Source: JADKAV01 sp037046735 (GTDB lineage Bacteria; Actinomycetota; Actinomycetes; S36-B12; UBA10799). From it: DNA of 64,000 nt. Each line of letters opens with the position of its first letter. Within the stretch, counting starts at the first letter, position 1. The stretch is from positions 62,001 through 126,000 of the forward strand of contig JBAOHC010000022.1 in assembly GCA_037046735.1 (NCBI GenBank), in the 5' to 3' direction. The translations under genes and the position numbers were made by a program. Of this stretch, positions 1-8,898 are shown piece by piece. Below the pieces are notes generated by a model. The model ran no database searches. It worked only from the letters and a program-made list of their open reading frames with translations, and was not told the DNA's origin.

Positions 1-1
1 G

Positions 2-967
2 TGGGCATGGATCGTGTTCCCCGGGGTGACCCTGTGGGCCGCCGGTCGCTGGGTAGCGCACCGAGCGGCGATCGCTTACCTCAAATCAGCGGCCGTTGCT
101 GCCGGCACCCTGGCCGCCGGCTACTCCCTGATCGCGCTGTTCGCGGCGCTCTTCGGCACCTTGACCGGGGCCGGCGCGCTGCCCATGAGAGCCGTGGTCC
201 AGACTTTCCTGATCGCGTTCGTGGTCTCGGGCACCGCCATCCTTTGGCGGGCCCGACTGGGCCGAGATCTCATGCAGCGGGCCTGGCAGATGGCGCGACC
301 AGCCGTGGGCGCGCTGGCTGTGCTGACCATCGGGGCCTGTGTGGCGTTCGTGGCCGCGTTGGTAGGGGGCTTCTCCGCCGTGAGCGCGACGTTGGCCACG
401 ATCCAGCCCGGGCTGATTGGGGGGATCGCCCTGCTGATCGGCTGGCTGGGATACCTGCCGGCGACGTTGTTCTGGGCCCTGTCCTACGTCATCGGAGCGG
501 GTATCACCGTAGCCGGAGGCACTGTCAGCCCGCTGGCACCGCTGCCAGCACCCATCGAGATGCTCGGTTTGAACCTGCTGCCCACTACAGCGCAACCCTG
601 GTGGCTGGTCGGGCTGCTCATCCCGATCTCGGCCGGAGTGATCCTGACGAGACTGGCCGGGCCGGCGGGTTCGCGCCGCGAGTGGGTGGTGACCCGGGCA
701 GTTGCCCTCGCGGTGGTGCTCCTCGCCGTGGATCTGTGGTGGTTCATCAGCGTGGGTAGGTTGGGCGAGGGTCGATTGGAATTGCTGGGCCCCTCACCGC
801 TGGCGGTACCGATCCTGATGGCCGCCATGCTCCTGGGTATTGCCGGTGACGTGCTCCTGCGATGGGGATGGCGATGGTGGCGTGCCCGCAGCACGGCCGG
901 CGGCACCACGTCGGCGACGTCCGGCGACGAGGTACCGCACAGCGTCGACGCCACCCTGACCTCCTAG
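2..967 (+). CDS. DUF6350-family polytopic membrane protein, 5' end outside the window
   Basis: The frame is open from base 2 with no start, so the N-terminus lies upstream of the window. The visible 321 residues form several long hydrophobic segments (for example around the stretches LIALFAALFG, LAVLTIGACVAFVAALVGG and LIGWLGYLPATLFWALSYV) separated by short charged loops, ending in a hydrophilic tail rich in Ser and Thr. It is an integral membrane protein. Actinobacterial DUF6350 proteins typically lie immediately upstream of purN, as here; their function is not established. The stop codon TAG doubles as the start of the candidate purN -10 hexamer. Family assignment rests on topology and gene order and is fairly secure; the role is unknown. 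Confidence 0.75.
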   Translation, partial: WAWIVFPGVTLWAAGRWVAHRAAIAYLKSAAVAAGTLAAGYSLIALFAALFGTLTGAGALPMRAVVQTFLIAFVVSGTAILWRARLGRDLMQRAWQMARPAVGALAVLTIGACVAFVAALVGGFSAVSATLATIQPGLIGGIALLIGWLGYLPATLFWALSYVIGAGITVAGGTVSPLAPLPAPIEMLGLNLLPTTAQPWWLVGLLIPISAGVILTRLAGPAGSRREWVVTRAVALAVVLLAVDLWWFISVGRLGEGRLELLGPSPLAVPILMAAMLLGIAGDVLLRWGWRWWRARSTAGGTTSATSGDEVPHSVDATLTS

Positions 968-970
968 GAT
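965..970 (+). promoter_or_regulatory. candidate -10 hexamer of purN (leaderless)
   Basis: TAGGAT ends 6 nt before the GTG start of purN, the spacing expected if transcription starts at the start codon itself. No good -35 is visible. Confidence 0.45.
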
Positions 971-976
971 CGACGT

Positions 977-1564
977 GTGCCCGCCCGCGTCGCTGTGCTG
1001 ATCTCCGGGACCGGCACCCTGCTGCAGTCGCTGATCGATGCCGACCGCTCCTACGAGATCTGTGTGGTCGTGGCTGACCGCCCGGCCGAAGGCCTGCAAC
1101 GTGCGCAGGCCGCGGCCATCCCCACAGCCATGGTGACGCCGGGGGAGTTCCCCGACCGGGATCAGTGGAGTTCGGCCTTGGGCGACACCGTGGCCGCTCA
1201 CTGCCCGGATTGGGTGGTCTCGGCAGGGTTCATGCGCATCCTCACCTCAGCTTTCCTCGACCGGTTCCCGCAGCGGGTGGTCAACAGCCATCCGGCCCTG
1301 TTGCCGGCCTTCCCAGGCGCCCACGGTGTGCGTGATGCACTGGCCTATGGCGTGAAAGTATCCGGCTGCACGGTGCACTTGGTCGACGCCGGCGTCGACA
1401 CCGGGCCGATCATCGCCCAGGAGTCCGTGCCGGTTCTGCTCAGCGACGACGAGGCCAGCCTGCACACCCGCATCAAGACCGTCGAATGGGAACTGCTGCC
1501 CCGCGTCGTGGAGCAGTTGGTCACCCGTGCCCCCATCGTCAACGGACGGAAGGTGGAGTTATGA
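977..1564 (+). CDS. purN: phosphoribosylglycinamide formyltransferase
   Basis: Transfers a formyl group from 10-formyl-tetrahydrofolate to glycinamide ribonucleotide, the third step of de novo purine synthesis, in the cytosol. The protein has 195 residues, the usual length. The catalytic triad of the family is visible: Asn103 and His105 in VVNSHPALLP and Asp141 in VDAGVDTGPII. The N-terminal phosphate-binding loop reads SGTGTLLQ. The GTG start is supported by the TAGGAT hexamer 6 nt upstream and by the lack of an alternative. The stop overlaps purH by four bases (ATGA), so the two are translationally coupled. Confidence 0.96.
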   Translation: MPARVAVLISGTGTLLQSLIDADRSYEICVVVADRPAEGLQRAQAAAIPTAMVTPGEFPDRDQWSSALGDTVAAHCPDWVVSAGFMRILTSAFLDRFPQRVVNSHPALLPAFPGAHGVRDALAYGVKVSGCTVHLVDAGVDTGPIIAQESVPVLLSDDEASLHTRIKTVEWELLPRVVEQLVTRAPIVNGRKVEL

Positions 1565-3090
1565 AACGCGCCCTGATCTCGGTCTACGACAAGACTGGTG
1601 TCACCGAACTCGCTGCCGCGCTGCAAGCGGCCGGCGTCGAGATCGTCTCCACCGGCTCGACCGCCGCGGCGATCGCTGCTGCCGGTGTCCCGGTGACCTC
1701 GGTCGCCGACGTCACCGGCTTCCCGGAGATTCTCGACGGACGTGTCAAGACGCTGCATCCGCGCATCCATGCGGGCATCCTGGCCGACCGCCGCAAAGCG
1801 GCCCACCAGGCCACCCTCGACGAGCATGACATCACAGGAATTGACCTGGTCGTCGCCAACCTGTACCCGTTCACGCAGACCGTGGCCAGTGGTGCCGGCG
1901 TCGATGACTGCATAGAGCAGATCGACATCGGTGGCCCCGCCATGGTCCGCGCCGCGGCGAAGAACCACGCCAACACCGCGGTGGTGGTCAGCCCCTCGGA
2001 CTATCCCGACGTCATCGCGATCGTGAACTCCGGCGCCGGCTTCACCGAGGAGCAGAAGCGGCAGTTGGCGGTCAAGGCGTTCCGTCACACCGCCGAGTAC
2101 GACGTCGCCGTGGCGTCGTGGTTGGGCTCGATCGAGGCGACTGACTCACTGCCGCCGTGGGTGGCTGCCACGTGGCAGCGCGCGGAGGTTCTGCGGTACG
2201 GCGAGAACCCCCACCAGCACGCCGCCCTGTACATCAACGAGCACGCCGCAGGGATCGCTCACGCCGAGCAGGTGCACGGCAAACAGATGTCCTACAACAA
2301 CTACGTCGATGGTGACGCCGCCTACCGCACGGCGTGGGACTTCGCCGAGCCCGCTGCGGCCATCATCAAGCATGCGAATCCGTGCGGCATCGCCGTGGGC
2401 AGTGATCTGCTCTCGGCGTACCGCGCGGCCTTCGACACGGATCCCGTTTCCGCTTTCGGCGGGGTGGTGGCGGTCAACCGCCCGGTGACCGAGGACGTCG
2501 CGGCGGAGATGGCCCAGATCTTCCTCGAAGTGGTCATCGCCCCAGAGTTCACGCCGGAGGCGCTCGCAGTGCTGCGCGCGAAGAAGAACGTTCGCCTGCT
2601 GGTCGCTGGTCTTCGCCCGAACACCGCCGAGGTGCGTTTCATCTCCGGCGGCATGCTGCTGCAACAACCGGATCGCATCGACGCCGAGGGTGACCACCCA
2701 GCGCAGTGGACGCTGGTCAGCGGCGATCCCGCCGACGAGCGCACCCAACGCGATCTGGCGTTCGCGTGGCGCGCCTGCCGAGCGGTGAAGAGCAACGCCA
2801 TCCTGCTGGCCAAGGACCAGGCCGCGGTGGGCATCGGCATGGGACAGGTGAACCGGGTCGACTCGGCCCGGCTAGCCGTCGCTCGCGCTGGTGAGGAGCG
2901 CGCGTCGGGCGCGGTGGGTGCCTCCGATGCGTTCTTCCCCTTCCCCGATGGTCTCGAGGTGTTGTTGAACGCAGGGGTGACGGCTGTGGTGCAGCCCGGC
3001 GGATCGGTGCGTGATGACGAGGTGATCGCCGCGGCCAGGGCGGCCGGCGTCACCATGTACTTCACCGGCGTACGGCACTTCTTCCACTGA
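1561..3090 (+). CDS. purH: bifunctional AICAR transformylase / IMP cyclohydrolase
   Basis: Carries out the last two steps of IMP synthesis: formylation of AICAR and ring closure. With the ATG at 1561 the protein has 509 residues and begins MKRALISVYDKTG, the normal N-terminus of the cyclohydrolase (MGS-like) domain. A longer open frame exists upstream but lies inside purN. The transformylase catalytic pair Lys270-His271 is present in IIKHANPCG. The ATG overlaps the purN stop as ATGA. purN, purH and the one-carbon enzyme folD just downstream form a coherent 10-formyl-THF-consuming and -producing cluster. Confidence 0.97.
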   Translation: MKRALISVYDKTGVTELAAALQAAGVEIVSTGSTAAAIAAAGVPVTSVADVTGFPEILDGRVKTLHPRIHAGILADRRKAAHQATLDEHDITGIDLVVANLYPFTQTVASGAGVDDCIEQIDIGGPAMVRAAAKNHANTAVVVSPSDYPDVIAIVNSGAGFTEEQKRQLAVKAFRHTAEYDVAVASWLGSIEATDSLPPWVAATWQRAEVLRYGENPHQHAALYINEHAAGIAHAEQVHGKQMSYNNYVDGDAAYRTAWDFAEPAAAIIKHANPCGIAVGSDLLSAYRAAFDTDPVSAFGGVVAVNRPVTEDVAAEMAQIFLEVVIAPEFTPEALAVLRAKKNVRLLVAGLRPNTAEVRFISGGMLLQQPDRIDAEGDHPAQWTLVSGDPADERTQRDLAFAWRACRAVKSNAILLAKDQAAVGIGMGQVNRVDSARLAVARAGEERASGAVGASDAFFPFPDGLEVLLNAGVTAVVQPGGSVRDDEVIAAARAAGVTMYFTGVRHFFH

Positions 3091-3138
3091 GCGCGGCCAC
3101 CGACGACCCCACAGGCCGCACCGCCAGGTCGCCTTAGG

Positions 3139-3144
3139 GACAAT
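3139..3144 (+). promoter_or_regulatory. candidate -10 hexamer of folD (leaderless)
   Basis: GACAAT lies 6 nt before the ATG of folD. There is no Shine-Dalgarno sequence in front of this ATG. Confidence 0.4.
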
Positions 3145-3150
3145 TGCCCC

Positions 3151-4002
3151 ATGGCGGCAGTGACCCTCGACGGCAAACAGACAGCGGCGACCATCCGGGC
3201 CGAACTTGCATCCCGGGTGCTCGCCCTCAAAGCCCGGGGGATCACCCCTGGGCTGGGGACGGTGTTGGTGGGTGACGACCCGGGTAGCCACGCATACGTC
3301 GGTGGCAAACACCGCGACTGCGCGGAGATCGGTATCAACTCGATCCGCGTCGATCTGCCGGCAACGGCAACCCAGCAGGAGGTGGAAGCAGCACTGACGA
3401 ACCTGAATGCGGACCCTGCGTGCACCGGCTACATCGTGCAGCTGCCGCTGCCCCGCGGGCTGGATCAAGGAGCGGCGCTCGCTGCGATCGACCCGGCCAA
3501 GGATGCCGACGGTCTGCATCCGATGAGCCTGGGCCGGTTGGTGCTCAACGAGCCAGCCCCGCTGCCCTGCACTCCGCGGGGGATCGTGGAGTTGCTGCGC
3601 CGTTACGACGTGGCCATCAACGGGAGTCATGTCGTGGTGATCGGACGGGGTGTCACCGTCGGCCGGCCGCTGGGCCTGCTGCTGACCCGTAAGTCGGAGA
3701 ACGCAACCGTGACCCTGTGCCACACCGGGACCCCCGACTTCGGGGTCTTCACGCGCACCGCCGACATCGTTGTGGTCGCGGCGGGGGTACCCGGCCTACT
3801 GACGGCAGACATGGTGAAACCGGGCGCGGCGGTGCTGGACGTGGGGATCACCCGCACCGAATCCGGCCTGGTCGGTGATGTGGCCCCTGAGGTGCGTGAG
3901 GTGGCCGGTTTTGTGGCGCCCATGCCGGGCGGAGTGGGTCCCATGACGCGCGCAATGCTGCTGGTGAACGTCGTCGAAATGGCGGAGGCGACCCTCAGCT
4001 GA
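3151..4002 (+). CDS. folD: methylenetetrahydrofolate dehydrogenase / cyclohydrolase
   Basis: Interconverts 5,10-methylene-THF, 5,10-methenyl-THF and 10-formyl-THF, supplying the formyl donor used by PurN and PurH immediately upstream. The protein has 283 residues, a normal length. Family signatures are present: Tyr49 and catalytic Lys53 in AYVGGK, the substrate-site QLPLP motif, KDADG, the NADP-binding loop GRGVTVGRPL (one Gly where Ser is more usual) and the C-terminal PGGVGPMT. The ATG at 3151 is preceded by a -10-like hexamer rather than a ribosome site. Confidence 0.96.
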   Translation: MAAVTLDGKQTAATIRAELASRVLALKARGITPGLGTVLVGDDPGSHAYVGGKHRDCAEIGINSIRVDLPATATQQEVEAALTNLNADPACTGYIVQLPLPRGLDQGAALAAIDPAKDADGLHPMSLGRLVLNEPAPLPCTPRGIVELLRRYDVAINGSHVVVIGRGVTVGRPLGLLLTRKSENATVTLCHTGTPDFGVFTRTADIVVVAAGVPGLLTADMVKPGAAVLDVGITRTESGLVGDVAPEVREVAGFVAPMPGGVGPMTRAMLLVNVVEMAEATLS

Positions 4003-4069
4003 TCTGTGGATTTACCCCGCGTAGACGCAGTTCACGGCGGTGTCTTGTGGTATTCATCCCTTGACCCAC

Positions 4070-4075
4070 TACCGT
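4070..4075 (+). promoter_or_regulatory. candidate -10 hexamer of the DUF3017 gene (leaderless)
   Basis: TACCGT ends 7 nt before the ATG at 4083. No Shine-Dalgarno sequence is visible. Confidence 0.4.
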
Positions 4076-4082
4076 TACCCCT

Positions 4083-4403
4083 ATGAGCACCGCCTCCGGC
4101 GACGATTACCTCGTCGCTGCCGAGTCCCCGGCGCTCGTTGTCGTCCCCGAACGACGTGTGACCCAGTGGCCCTTCCTGCTGGTCACCCTGGTGGGGTCCG
4201 CCGGCTTGGCCCTGATCGCTGTCGGCAGGCTGCAGCAGGGGATCCTGGGTCTGCTCATGGCTGTGGGCCTGGCCGCCGGTCTTCGCCTGGTGCTGCCGAC
4301 GCGGACCGCAGGTTGGTTGACCTCACGCAGTCGGGTTCTCGATGCTGTGGCTTTTGCCGCGTTAGCAGCGGGCCTGGCCGCCACGCTCTTCCTGCTGAAG
4401 TGA
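4083..4403 (+). CDS. DUF3017-family small membrane protein
   Basis: A 106-residue protein with a 28-residue polar N-terminus and three hydrophobic segments (around WPFLLVTLVGSAGLALIAV, GILGLLMAVGLAAGLRLVL and VAFAALAAGLAATLFLLK). DUF3017 proteins of this size and topology are commonly found directly downstream of folD in actinobacteria. Their function is unknown. The assignment rests on size, topology and position. Confidence 0.75.
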   Translation: MSTASGDDYLVAAESPALVVVPERRVTQWPFLLVTLVGSAGLALIAVGRLQQGILGLLMAVGLAAGLRLVLPTRTAGWLTSRSRVLDAVAFAALAAGLAATLFLLK

Positions 4404-4513
4404 CGGTTCGCCCCCGTCGTGCCGGATCGGCCTATCCGTAGCCGCACCTGAACGATCAGGCGAACCTGCCGGATCGGGCACGCCCCCCGCTCTCGACTGA
4501 GGACCGGAGGGTG

Positions 4514-4554
4514 ACCCCTGTCACACCCGTGCGGCGCGATCGTGTCACAGGGGT
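4514..4554 (+). promoter_or_regulatory. imperfect inverted repeat upstream of mdh, candidate operator
   Basis: ACCCCTGTCACAC at 4514-4526 and GTGTCACAGGGGT at 4542-4554 form an inverted repeat matching at 12 of 13 positions across a 15-bp spacer. TGTCACA occurs in direct orientation in both arms, at 4519 and 4543. The element ends about 50 bp before the mdh start. I do not know the regulator. Confidence 0.5.
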
Positions 4555-4602
4555 TCGATACCCTTGACGAAGGGCCAAGCGGCGTACTTCGAAAGGTGAG
4601 TC

Positions 4603-5553
4603 ATGGCGGGAAAAGTCACGGTTGTCGGAGCAGGTTTCTATGGATCGACCACAGCAATGCGTTTGGCCGAGTACAACGTCTTTGACGAGGTTGTCCTGAC
4701 CGACATCGTGGAGGGCAAGGCCGAGGGTCTGGCCCTTGACATGAACCAGTCGCGCCCGGTGGAGGGCTTCGAGACCAAGGTGGTCGGACAGACGACCGGC
4801 CTCGACGGGTCCGGGTATGAGGCGATCGCCGGATCGGACATCGTGGTCGTCACCGCGGGTCTGCCACGCAAGCCGGGGATGAGCCGGATGGACCTCATCG
4901 AGACGAACGCCAAGATCGTTCGCCAGGTCGCTGAGAACGTGGCGCGGCACGCCCCCGGCGCTGTCGTGATCGTCGTGAGCAACCCGCTGGACGAGATGAC
5001 CGCCCTGACCCAACTGGCCACCGGATTCCCGCACAGCCGGGTCATGGGCCAGGCAGGCATGCTGGACACCGCTCGTTTCACACACTTCGTCGCCGACAAG
5101 CTCGGCAAGCCGATCGCCAGCGTGCGCACGCTGACGCTGGGCAGCCACGGCGACACCATGGTGCCGGTGCCGTCGCGCTGCACCGTCGACGGTGCCCCTC
5201 TGACCGACTTCCTTTCCGAGGCGGAGATCGAGGAGCTCGTCGTGCGCACCCGCAACGGTGGCGCCGAGGTGGTCGCGCTGCTGAAGACCGGCAGCGCCTA
5301 CTACGCGCCGTCGGCTGCCGCGGCCCGCATGGCCAAGGCCGTGATCGAGGACGCCGGCGAGGTCATGCCGGTGTGCGCCTGGGTCGACGGTGAGTACGGC
5401 ATCGACGGCGTGTACCTGGGAGTGGAGGCCGAGATCGGCCGCGAGGGTGTGCGCAAGGTGGTGGAGGCCGACTTGACGCAAACTGAGCTCGCCGGTCTGC
5501 TCGAGGCCGCTGAGGCCGTGCGTGCCAAGCAAGCCGACGTTCAGGATCTCTGA
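4603..5553 (+). CDS. mdh: malate dehydrogenase (LDH-like type)
   Basis: Oxidises malate to oxaloacetate with NAD in the TCA cycle. The 316-residue protein has the N-terminal Rossmann loop VGAGFYGS, the mobile substrate loop GLPRKPGMSR with Arg rather than Gln at the specificity position (malate rather than lactate dehydrogenase), the SNPLD motif and catalytic His182 in GSHGDT. Upstream GAAAGGTGAG provides a ribosome site. It is followed after 2 nt by icd, so two adjacent TCA-cycle steps are probably co-transcribed. Confidence 0.94.
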   Translation: MAGKVTVVGAGFYGSTTAMRLAEYNVFDEVVLTDIVEGKAEGLALDMNQSRPVEGFETKVVGQTTGLDGSGYEAIAGSDIVVVTAGLPRKPGMSRMDLIETNAKIVRQVAENVARHAPGAVVIVVSNPLDEMTALTQLATGFPHSRVMGQAGMLDTARFTHFVADKLGKPIASVRTLTLGSHGDTMVPVPSRCTVDGAPLTDFLSEAEIEELVVRTRNGGAEVVALLKTGSAYYAPSAAAARMAKAVIEDAGEVMPVCAWVDGEYGIDGVYLGVEAEIGREGVRKVVEADLTQTELAGLLEAAEAVRAKQADVQDL

Positions 5554-5555
5554 GC

Positions 5556-6770
5556 ATGGCCAAGATCAAGGTAGCCAACCCGGTCGTTGAACTCGACGGC
5601 GACGAGATGACTCGGATCATCTGGGACTTCATCAAGGCGCAGTTGATCCTGCCTTACCTCGACGTGGACTTGAAGTACTACGACCTGGGGATCGAGAGCC
5701 GGGACGCGACCGACGACCAGATCACCATCGACTCCGCCGAGGCCATCAAGAAGTACGGCGTCGGGGTCAAGTGCGCCACCATCACTCCGGACGAGGCGCG
5801 CGTTGAGGAGTTCGGCCTCAAGAAGATGTGGCGCTCGCCCAACGGCACGATCCGCAACATCCTCGGTGGGGTGATCTTCCGCGAGCCGATCATCATCAGC
5901 AACATCCCGCGGTTGGTGCCCGGCTGGACCAAGCCGATCGTGGTCGGTCGTCATGCGTTCGGTGACCAGTACCGTGCCACGGACTTCAAGGTCCCCGGCC
6001 CGGGCACGCTGACGATGACCTACACGCCGGCCGATGGCTCCGCACCGATGGAGTTCGACGTCTACGACTTCCCCGGCGGCGGTGTGGCCATGGGCATGTA
6101 CAACCTCGACGACTCGATTCGCGACTTCGCGCGGGCGTCGATGCGGTACGGCTTGAGTCGCAACTACCCCGTCTACCTGTCGACGAAGAACACCATCCTG
6201 AAGGCCTACGACGGGCAGTTCAAGGATCTCTTCGCCGAGGTCTTCGAGACCGAGTTCAAGGACGAGTTCGCGGCTGCGGGCATCACCTACGAACACCGGC
6301 TGATCGACGACATGGTCGCTGCGGCCATGAAGTGGGAGGGCGGCTACGTCTGGGCCTGCAAGAACTATGACGGTGACGTGCAGTCCGACACCGTTGCGCA
6401 GGGCTTCGGGTCGCTGGGGCTGATGACCTCGGTGTTGATGACCCCGGACGGCAAGACTGTGGAGGCCGAGGCCGCGCACGGTACGGTCACCCGGCACTAC
6501 CGCCAGCACCAGCAGGGTAATCCGACCTCGACGAACCCGATCGCGAGCATCTTCGCGTGGACCCAGGGTCTGGCGCACCGCGGCAAGATCGACGGTACCC
6601 CGCAGGTCACGCAGTTCGCCCATACGCTGGAGCGGGTCTGCATCGAGACGGTGGAGAGCGGCAAGATGACCAAGGATCTGGCGTTGCTCGTCGGTCCGGA
6701 TCAGCCGCACCTCACCACCCAGGAGTTCCTCGCTGCGATTGACGACAACCTGCAAGCCGCGATGGCCTGA
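5556..6770 (+). CDS. icd: NADP-dependent isocitrate dehydrogenase, eukaryotic-like homodimeric type
   Basis: Oxidative decarboxylation of isocitrate to 2-oxoglutarate. The 404-residue length and the sequence (MAKIKVANPVVELDGDEMTR at the start, then KCATITPDEARVEEF and WRSPNGTIRNILGG) match the subfamily that includes mitochondrial IDH2, not the monomeric 740-residue type found in many other actinobacteria nor the E. coli type. The start lies 2 nt after the mdh stop; the stop overlaps the next gene as TGATG. Confidence 0.95.
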   Translation: MAKIKVANPVVELDGDEMTRIIWDFIKAQLILPYLDVDLKYYDLGIESRDATDDQITIDSAEAIKKYGVGVKCATITPDEARVEEFGLKKMWRSPNGTIRNILGGVIFREPIIISNIPRLVPGWTKPIVVGRHAFGDQYRATDFKVPGPGTLTMTYTPADGSAPMEFDVYDFPGGGVAMGMYNLDDSIRDFARASMRYGLSRNYPVYLSTKNTILKAYDGQFKDLFAEVFETEFKDEFAAAGITYEHRLIDDMVAAAMKWEGGYVWACKNYDGDVQSDTVAQGFGSLGLMTSVLMTPDGKTVEAEAAHGTVTRHYRQHQQGNPTSTNPIASIFAWTQGLAHRGKIDGTPQVTQFAHTLERVCIETVESGKMTKDLALLVGPDQPHLTTQEFLAAIDDNLQAAMA

Positions 6771-7519
6771 TGCGGCTGGTCAGCGCAAACGTCAACGGCA
6801 TCCGGGCGGCAGCCCGGCGCGGGGGCGTTGAGTGGCTGGCTGCCCAGGAGGCCGATGTCATCTGCCTGCAGGAAGTGCGGGCGACAGACCAGCAGTTGGC
6901 CGGCGCGCTGGGTGACACCTTTCAGGGGTGGCATCTGGCGCACCGGCCCTCTGCGGTCCGGCTCGGTCATGCTGGCGTCACGATCCTGAGTCGCAAACCA
7001 CTGCAGGTCACCCAGGACCTGGGTTGCGCCGATGACGAGGGGCGCTGGGTGGCCACCCGGATCGGCGATCTCGAGATCGCCAGCGTCTATGTCCACACCG
7101 GCCAGGCGGATACTCCCGCGCAGGACGACAAGCACCGTTTTCTGGACGCGATGGGCAAGTGGATGGAGCAGCGCTCACCGGCGCTGGTGTGCGGGGATCT
7201 GAATGTGGCCCACCAGCAGGCCGATATCAAGAATTGGCGCGGCAACGTCGGCAAGGCCGGTTTCCTGGAGTCCGAGCGCGCCTACCTGACGCAGTGGTAC
7301 GACGACCTTGGCTGGATCGATCTGGGCCGGGATGCCGGGTTCACGTGGTGGAGTTGGCGCGGCAAGGCATTCGACAACGACGCCGGCTGGCGGATCGACT
7401 GTGTACTGGCCTCACCCGATCTCGCGGCCGCCTGCCGGGCATTCACGGTGGGACGGGCGCCCACGTATGCCGAACGCTGGAGTGATCATGCCCCGGTGAC
7501 GGTAGAGCTGGAGTGGTAG
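6770..7519 (+). CDS. xthA: exodeoxyribonuclease III
   Basis: AP endonuclease and 3'-5' exonuclease of base excision repair. The 249-residue endonuclease/exonuclease/phosphatase fold shows the N-terminal NVNGIRAA motif, the metal-binding Glu in CLQEV, the GDLNVAH motif and the C-terminal catalytic SDHAPV. Its ATG shares one base with the icd stop, so it is probably read from the mdh-icd transcript. Confidence 0.94.
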   Translation: MRLVSANVNGIRAAARRGGVEWLAAQEADVICLQEVRATDQQLAGALGDTFQGWHLAHRPSAVRLGHAGVTILSRKPLQVTQDLGCADDEGRWVATRIGDLEIASVYVHTGQADTPAQDDKHRFLDAMGKWMEQRSPALVCGDLNVAHQQADIKNWRGNVGKAGFLESERAYLTQWYDDLGWIDLGRDAGFTWWSWRGKAFDNDAGWRIDCVLASPDLAAACRAFTVGRAPTYAERWSDHAPVTVELEW

Positions 7520-7556
7520 GTGGACCGGCGCCACTTTCCGGGTCCGGCCCAGCACT

Positions 7557-7562
7557 TACCCT
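7557..7562 (+). promoter_or_regulatory. candidate -10 hexamer of the CNNM/CBS gene (leaderless)
   Basis: TACCCT ends 6 nt before the GTG start at 7569. Confidence 0.45.
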
Positions 7563-7568
7563 TGAACA

Positions 7569-8870
7569 GTGAACGAGTTGCTGACAAATGTCGGGGTGGT
7601 GCTGCTGTTCACGCTGATCGGTGGGTTCTTCTCCGCAGCAGAGACGGCGCTGGTGAGCCTGCGCGAGTCCCAGATCGACCACCTCGCCGTCACGGCCGGC
7701 AGCCGTGGAAGGCGCCTCAAAGCCTTGGTCAGCGATCCCAACCGATTCCTTGCCGCCGTGCAGGTGGGGGTCACTCTGGCCGGATTCCTCTCAGCGGGTT
7801 TCGGTGCTTCCCGGATCGCTCCGCAGGTCACGCCGTGGCTGATCAGCGCCGGCATGCCGAGCGGCCTCGCGGACACCGTGGCCTTCGTACTGGTCACGGT
7901 CGTGATCGCCTACCTGTCGCTGGTGCTGGGGGAACTCGTGCCCAAGCGGCTGGCCCTGCAGCGGGCCGACGCCATCGCGATGTCCGTTGCCCGCCCTGTC
8001 GATGTTCTGGCCACGGTCAGCCGGCCGTTCATCTGGTTCCTCTCGATCTCGACCAATGCCGTCGTGCGACTGCTCGGAGGCGACCCGACCGCGGCCAAGG
8101 AGGGGATCTCCGGGGAGGAACTGCGCGGCCTTGTGGCAGCCCAGGAGTCACTGAGCACCGAAGAGCGCGCGCTGATCGATGATGTCATCACGGCCGGCGG
8201 CCGTGAGCTGGCCGAGGTGATGGTGCCACGCACAGAGGTGGAGTTCCTCGACGGGTCCACGTCGGTGCGCCAAGCCGTGGGCAAGGTGAGGAAGATGCCA
8301 CACTCGCGCTACCCGGTTGTGGATGGGTCTGCCGATGACGTGATCGGATTCGTGCACGTGCGCGATCTGCTGGATCCCGGGGTGGCATCTCGCACAGTAC
8401 GCGTTGAGCAACTCGTGCGGCCCGTCCTGCGCTTCCCGGACAGCCTGGCGATTCTGCCGGCCATGCAGCAGATGCGCGATGCTGGGGCCCACTTGGCGAT
8501 CGTGGCCGACGAGTACGGTGGCACGGCCGGGATCGTGACGCTGGAGGATCTCGTGGAGGAGTTGGTCGGGGATATCCGCGACGAGTTCGACGCTCGCGAA
8601 GCCAGCACCGCCCAACGTGGAGGTGAGGCGGTGGTGGACGGTCTGCTGAGCATCGACGACTTCGCGCAGGACATCGGCATCGACCTGCCCGAAGGACCGT
8701 ATGAGACGGTGGCGGGATACATGATCGCTCGCCTGGCCCGGCTGCCACTGGCCGGCGACACCGTCGATATCGACGGTCATCAGCTGGCAGTGCGCGAGCT
8801 GGACGGCCGCCGCATAGCCAAGGTGCTGGTGACGATGGCGCCGCGAGTGCCGCCGCCCGACGCCGAATAG
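7569..8870 (+). CDS. hemolysin/CorC-family transporter-like protein (CNNM, CBS pair, CorC_HlyC)
   Basis: A 433-residue membrane protein. Residues 1-170 are the CNNM (DUF21) transmembrane domain with the signature FFSAAETALVSL and the LGELVPKRLAL motif. Residues about 190-330 hold a CBS pair (MVPRTEVEFLD, SRYPVVDG, DEYGGTAGIVTLEDLVEELVG). The end is a CorC_HlyC domain (GLLSIDDFAQDIGI, AGYMIARL). Members act in Mg2+/Co2+ handling at the inner membrane; the term haemolysin is historical. The GTG start has a -10-like hexamer 6 nt upstream and no ribosome site. The exact substrate cannot be told from sequence. Confidence 0.9.
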   Translation: MNELLTNVGVVLLFTLIGGFFSAAETALVSLRESQIDHLAVTAGSRGRRLKALVSDPNRFLAAVQVGVTLAGFLSAGFGASRIAPQVTPWLISAGMPSGLADTVAFVLVTVVIAYLSLVLGELVPKRLALQRADAIAMSVARPVDVLATVSRPFIWFLSISTNAVVRLLGGDPTAAKEGISGEELRGLVAAQESLSTEERALIDDVITAGGRELAEVMVPRTEVEFLDGSTSVRQAVGKVRKMPHSRYPVVDGSADDVIGFVHVRDLLDPGVASRTVRVEQLVRPVLRFPDSLAILPAMQQMRDAGAHLAIVADEYGGTAGIVTLEDLVEELVGDIRDEFDAREASTAQRGGEAVVDGLLSIDDFAQDIGIDLPEGPYETVAGYMIARLARLPLAGDTVDIDGHQLAVRELDGRRIAKVLVTMAPRVPPPDAE

Positions 8871-8885
8871 CAGGGCTGCACCCGA

Positions 8886-8891
8886 CACAAT
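8886..8891 (+). promoter_or_regulatory. candidate -10 hexamer of trpS
   Basis: CACAAT ends 7 nt before the trpS ATG. An AGGAGG lies between them but only 1 nt from the ATG, too close to act as a normal ribosome site. Confidence 0.35.
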
Positions 8892-8898
8892 AGGAGGC

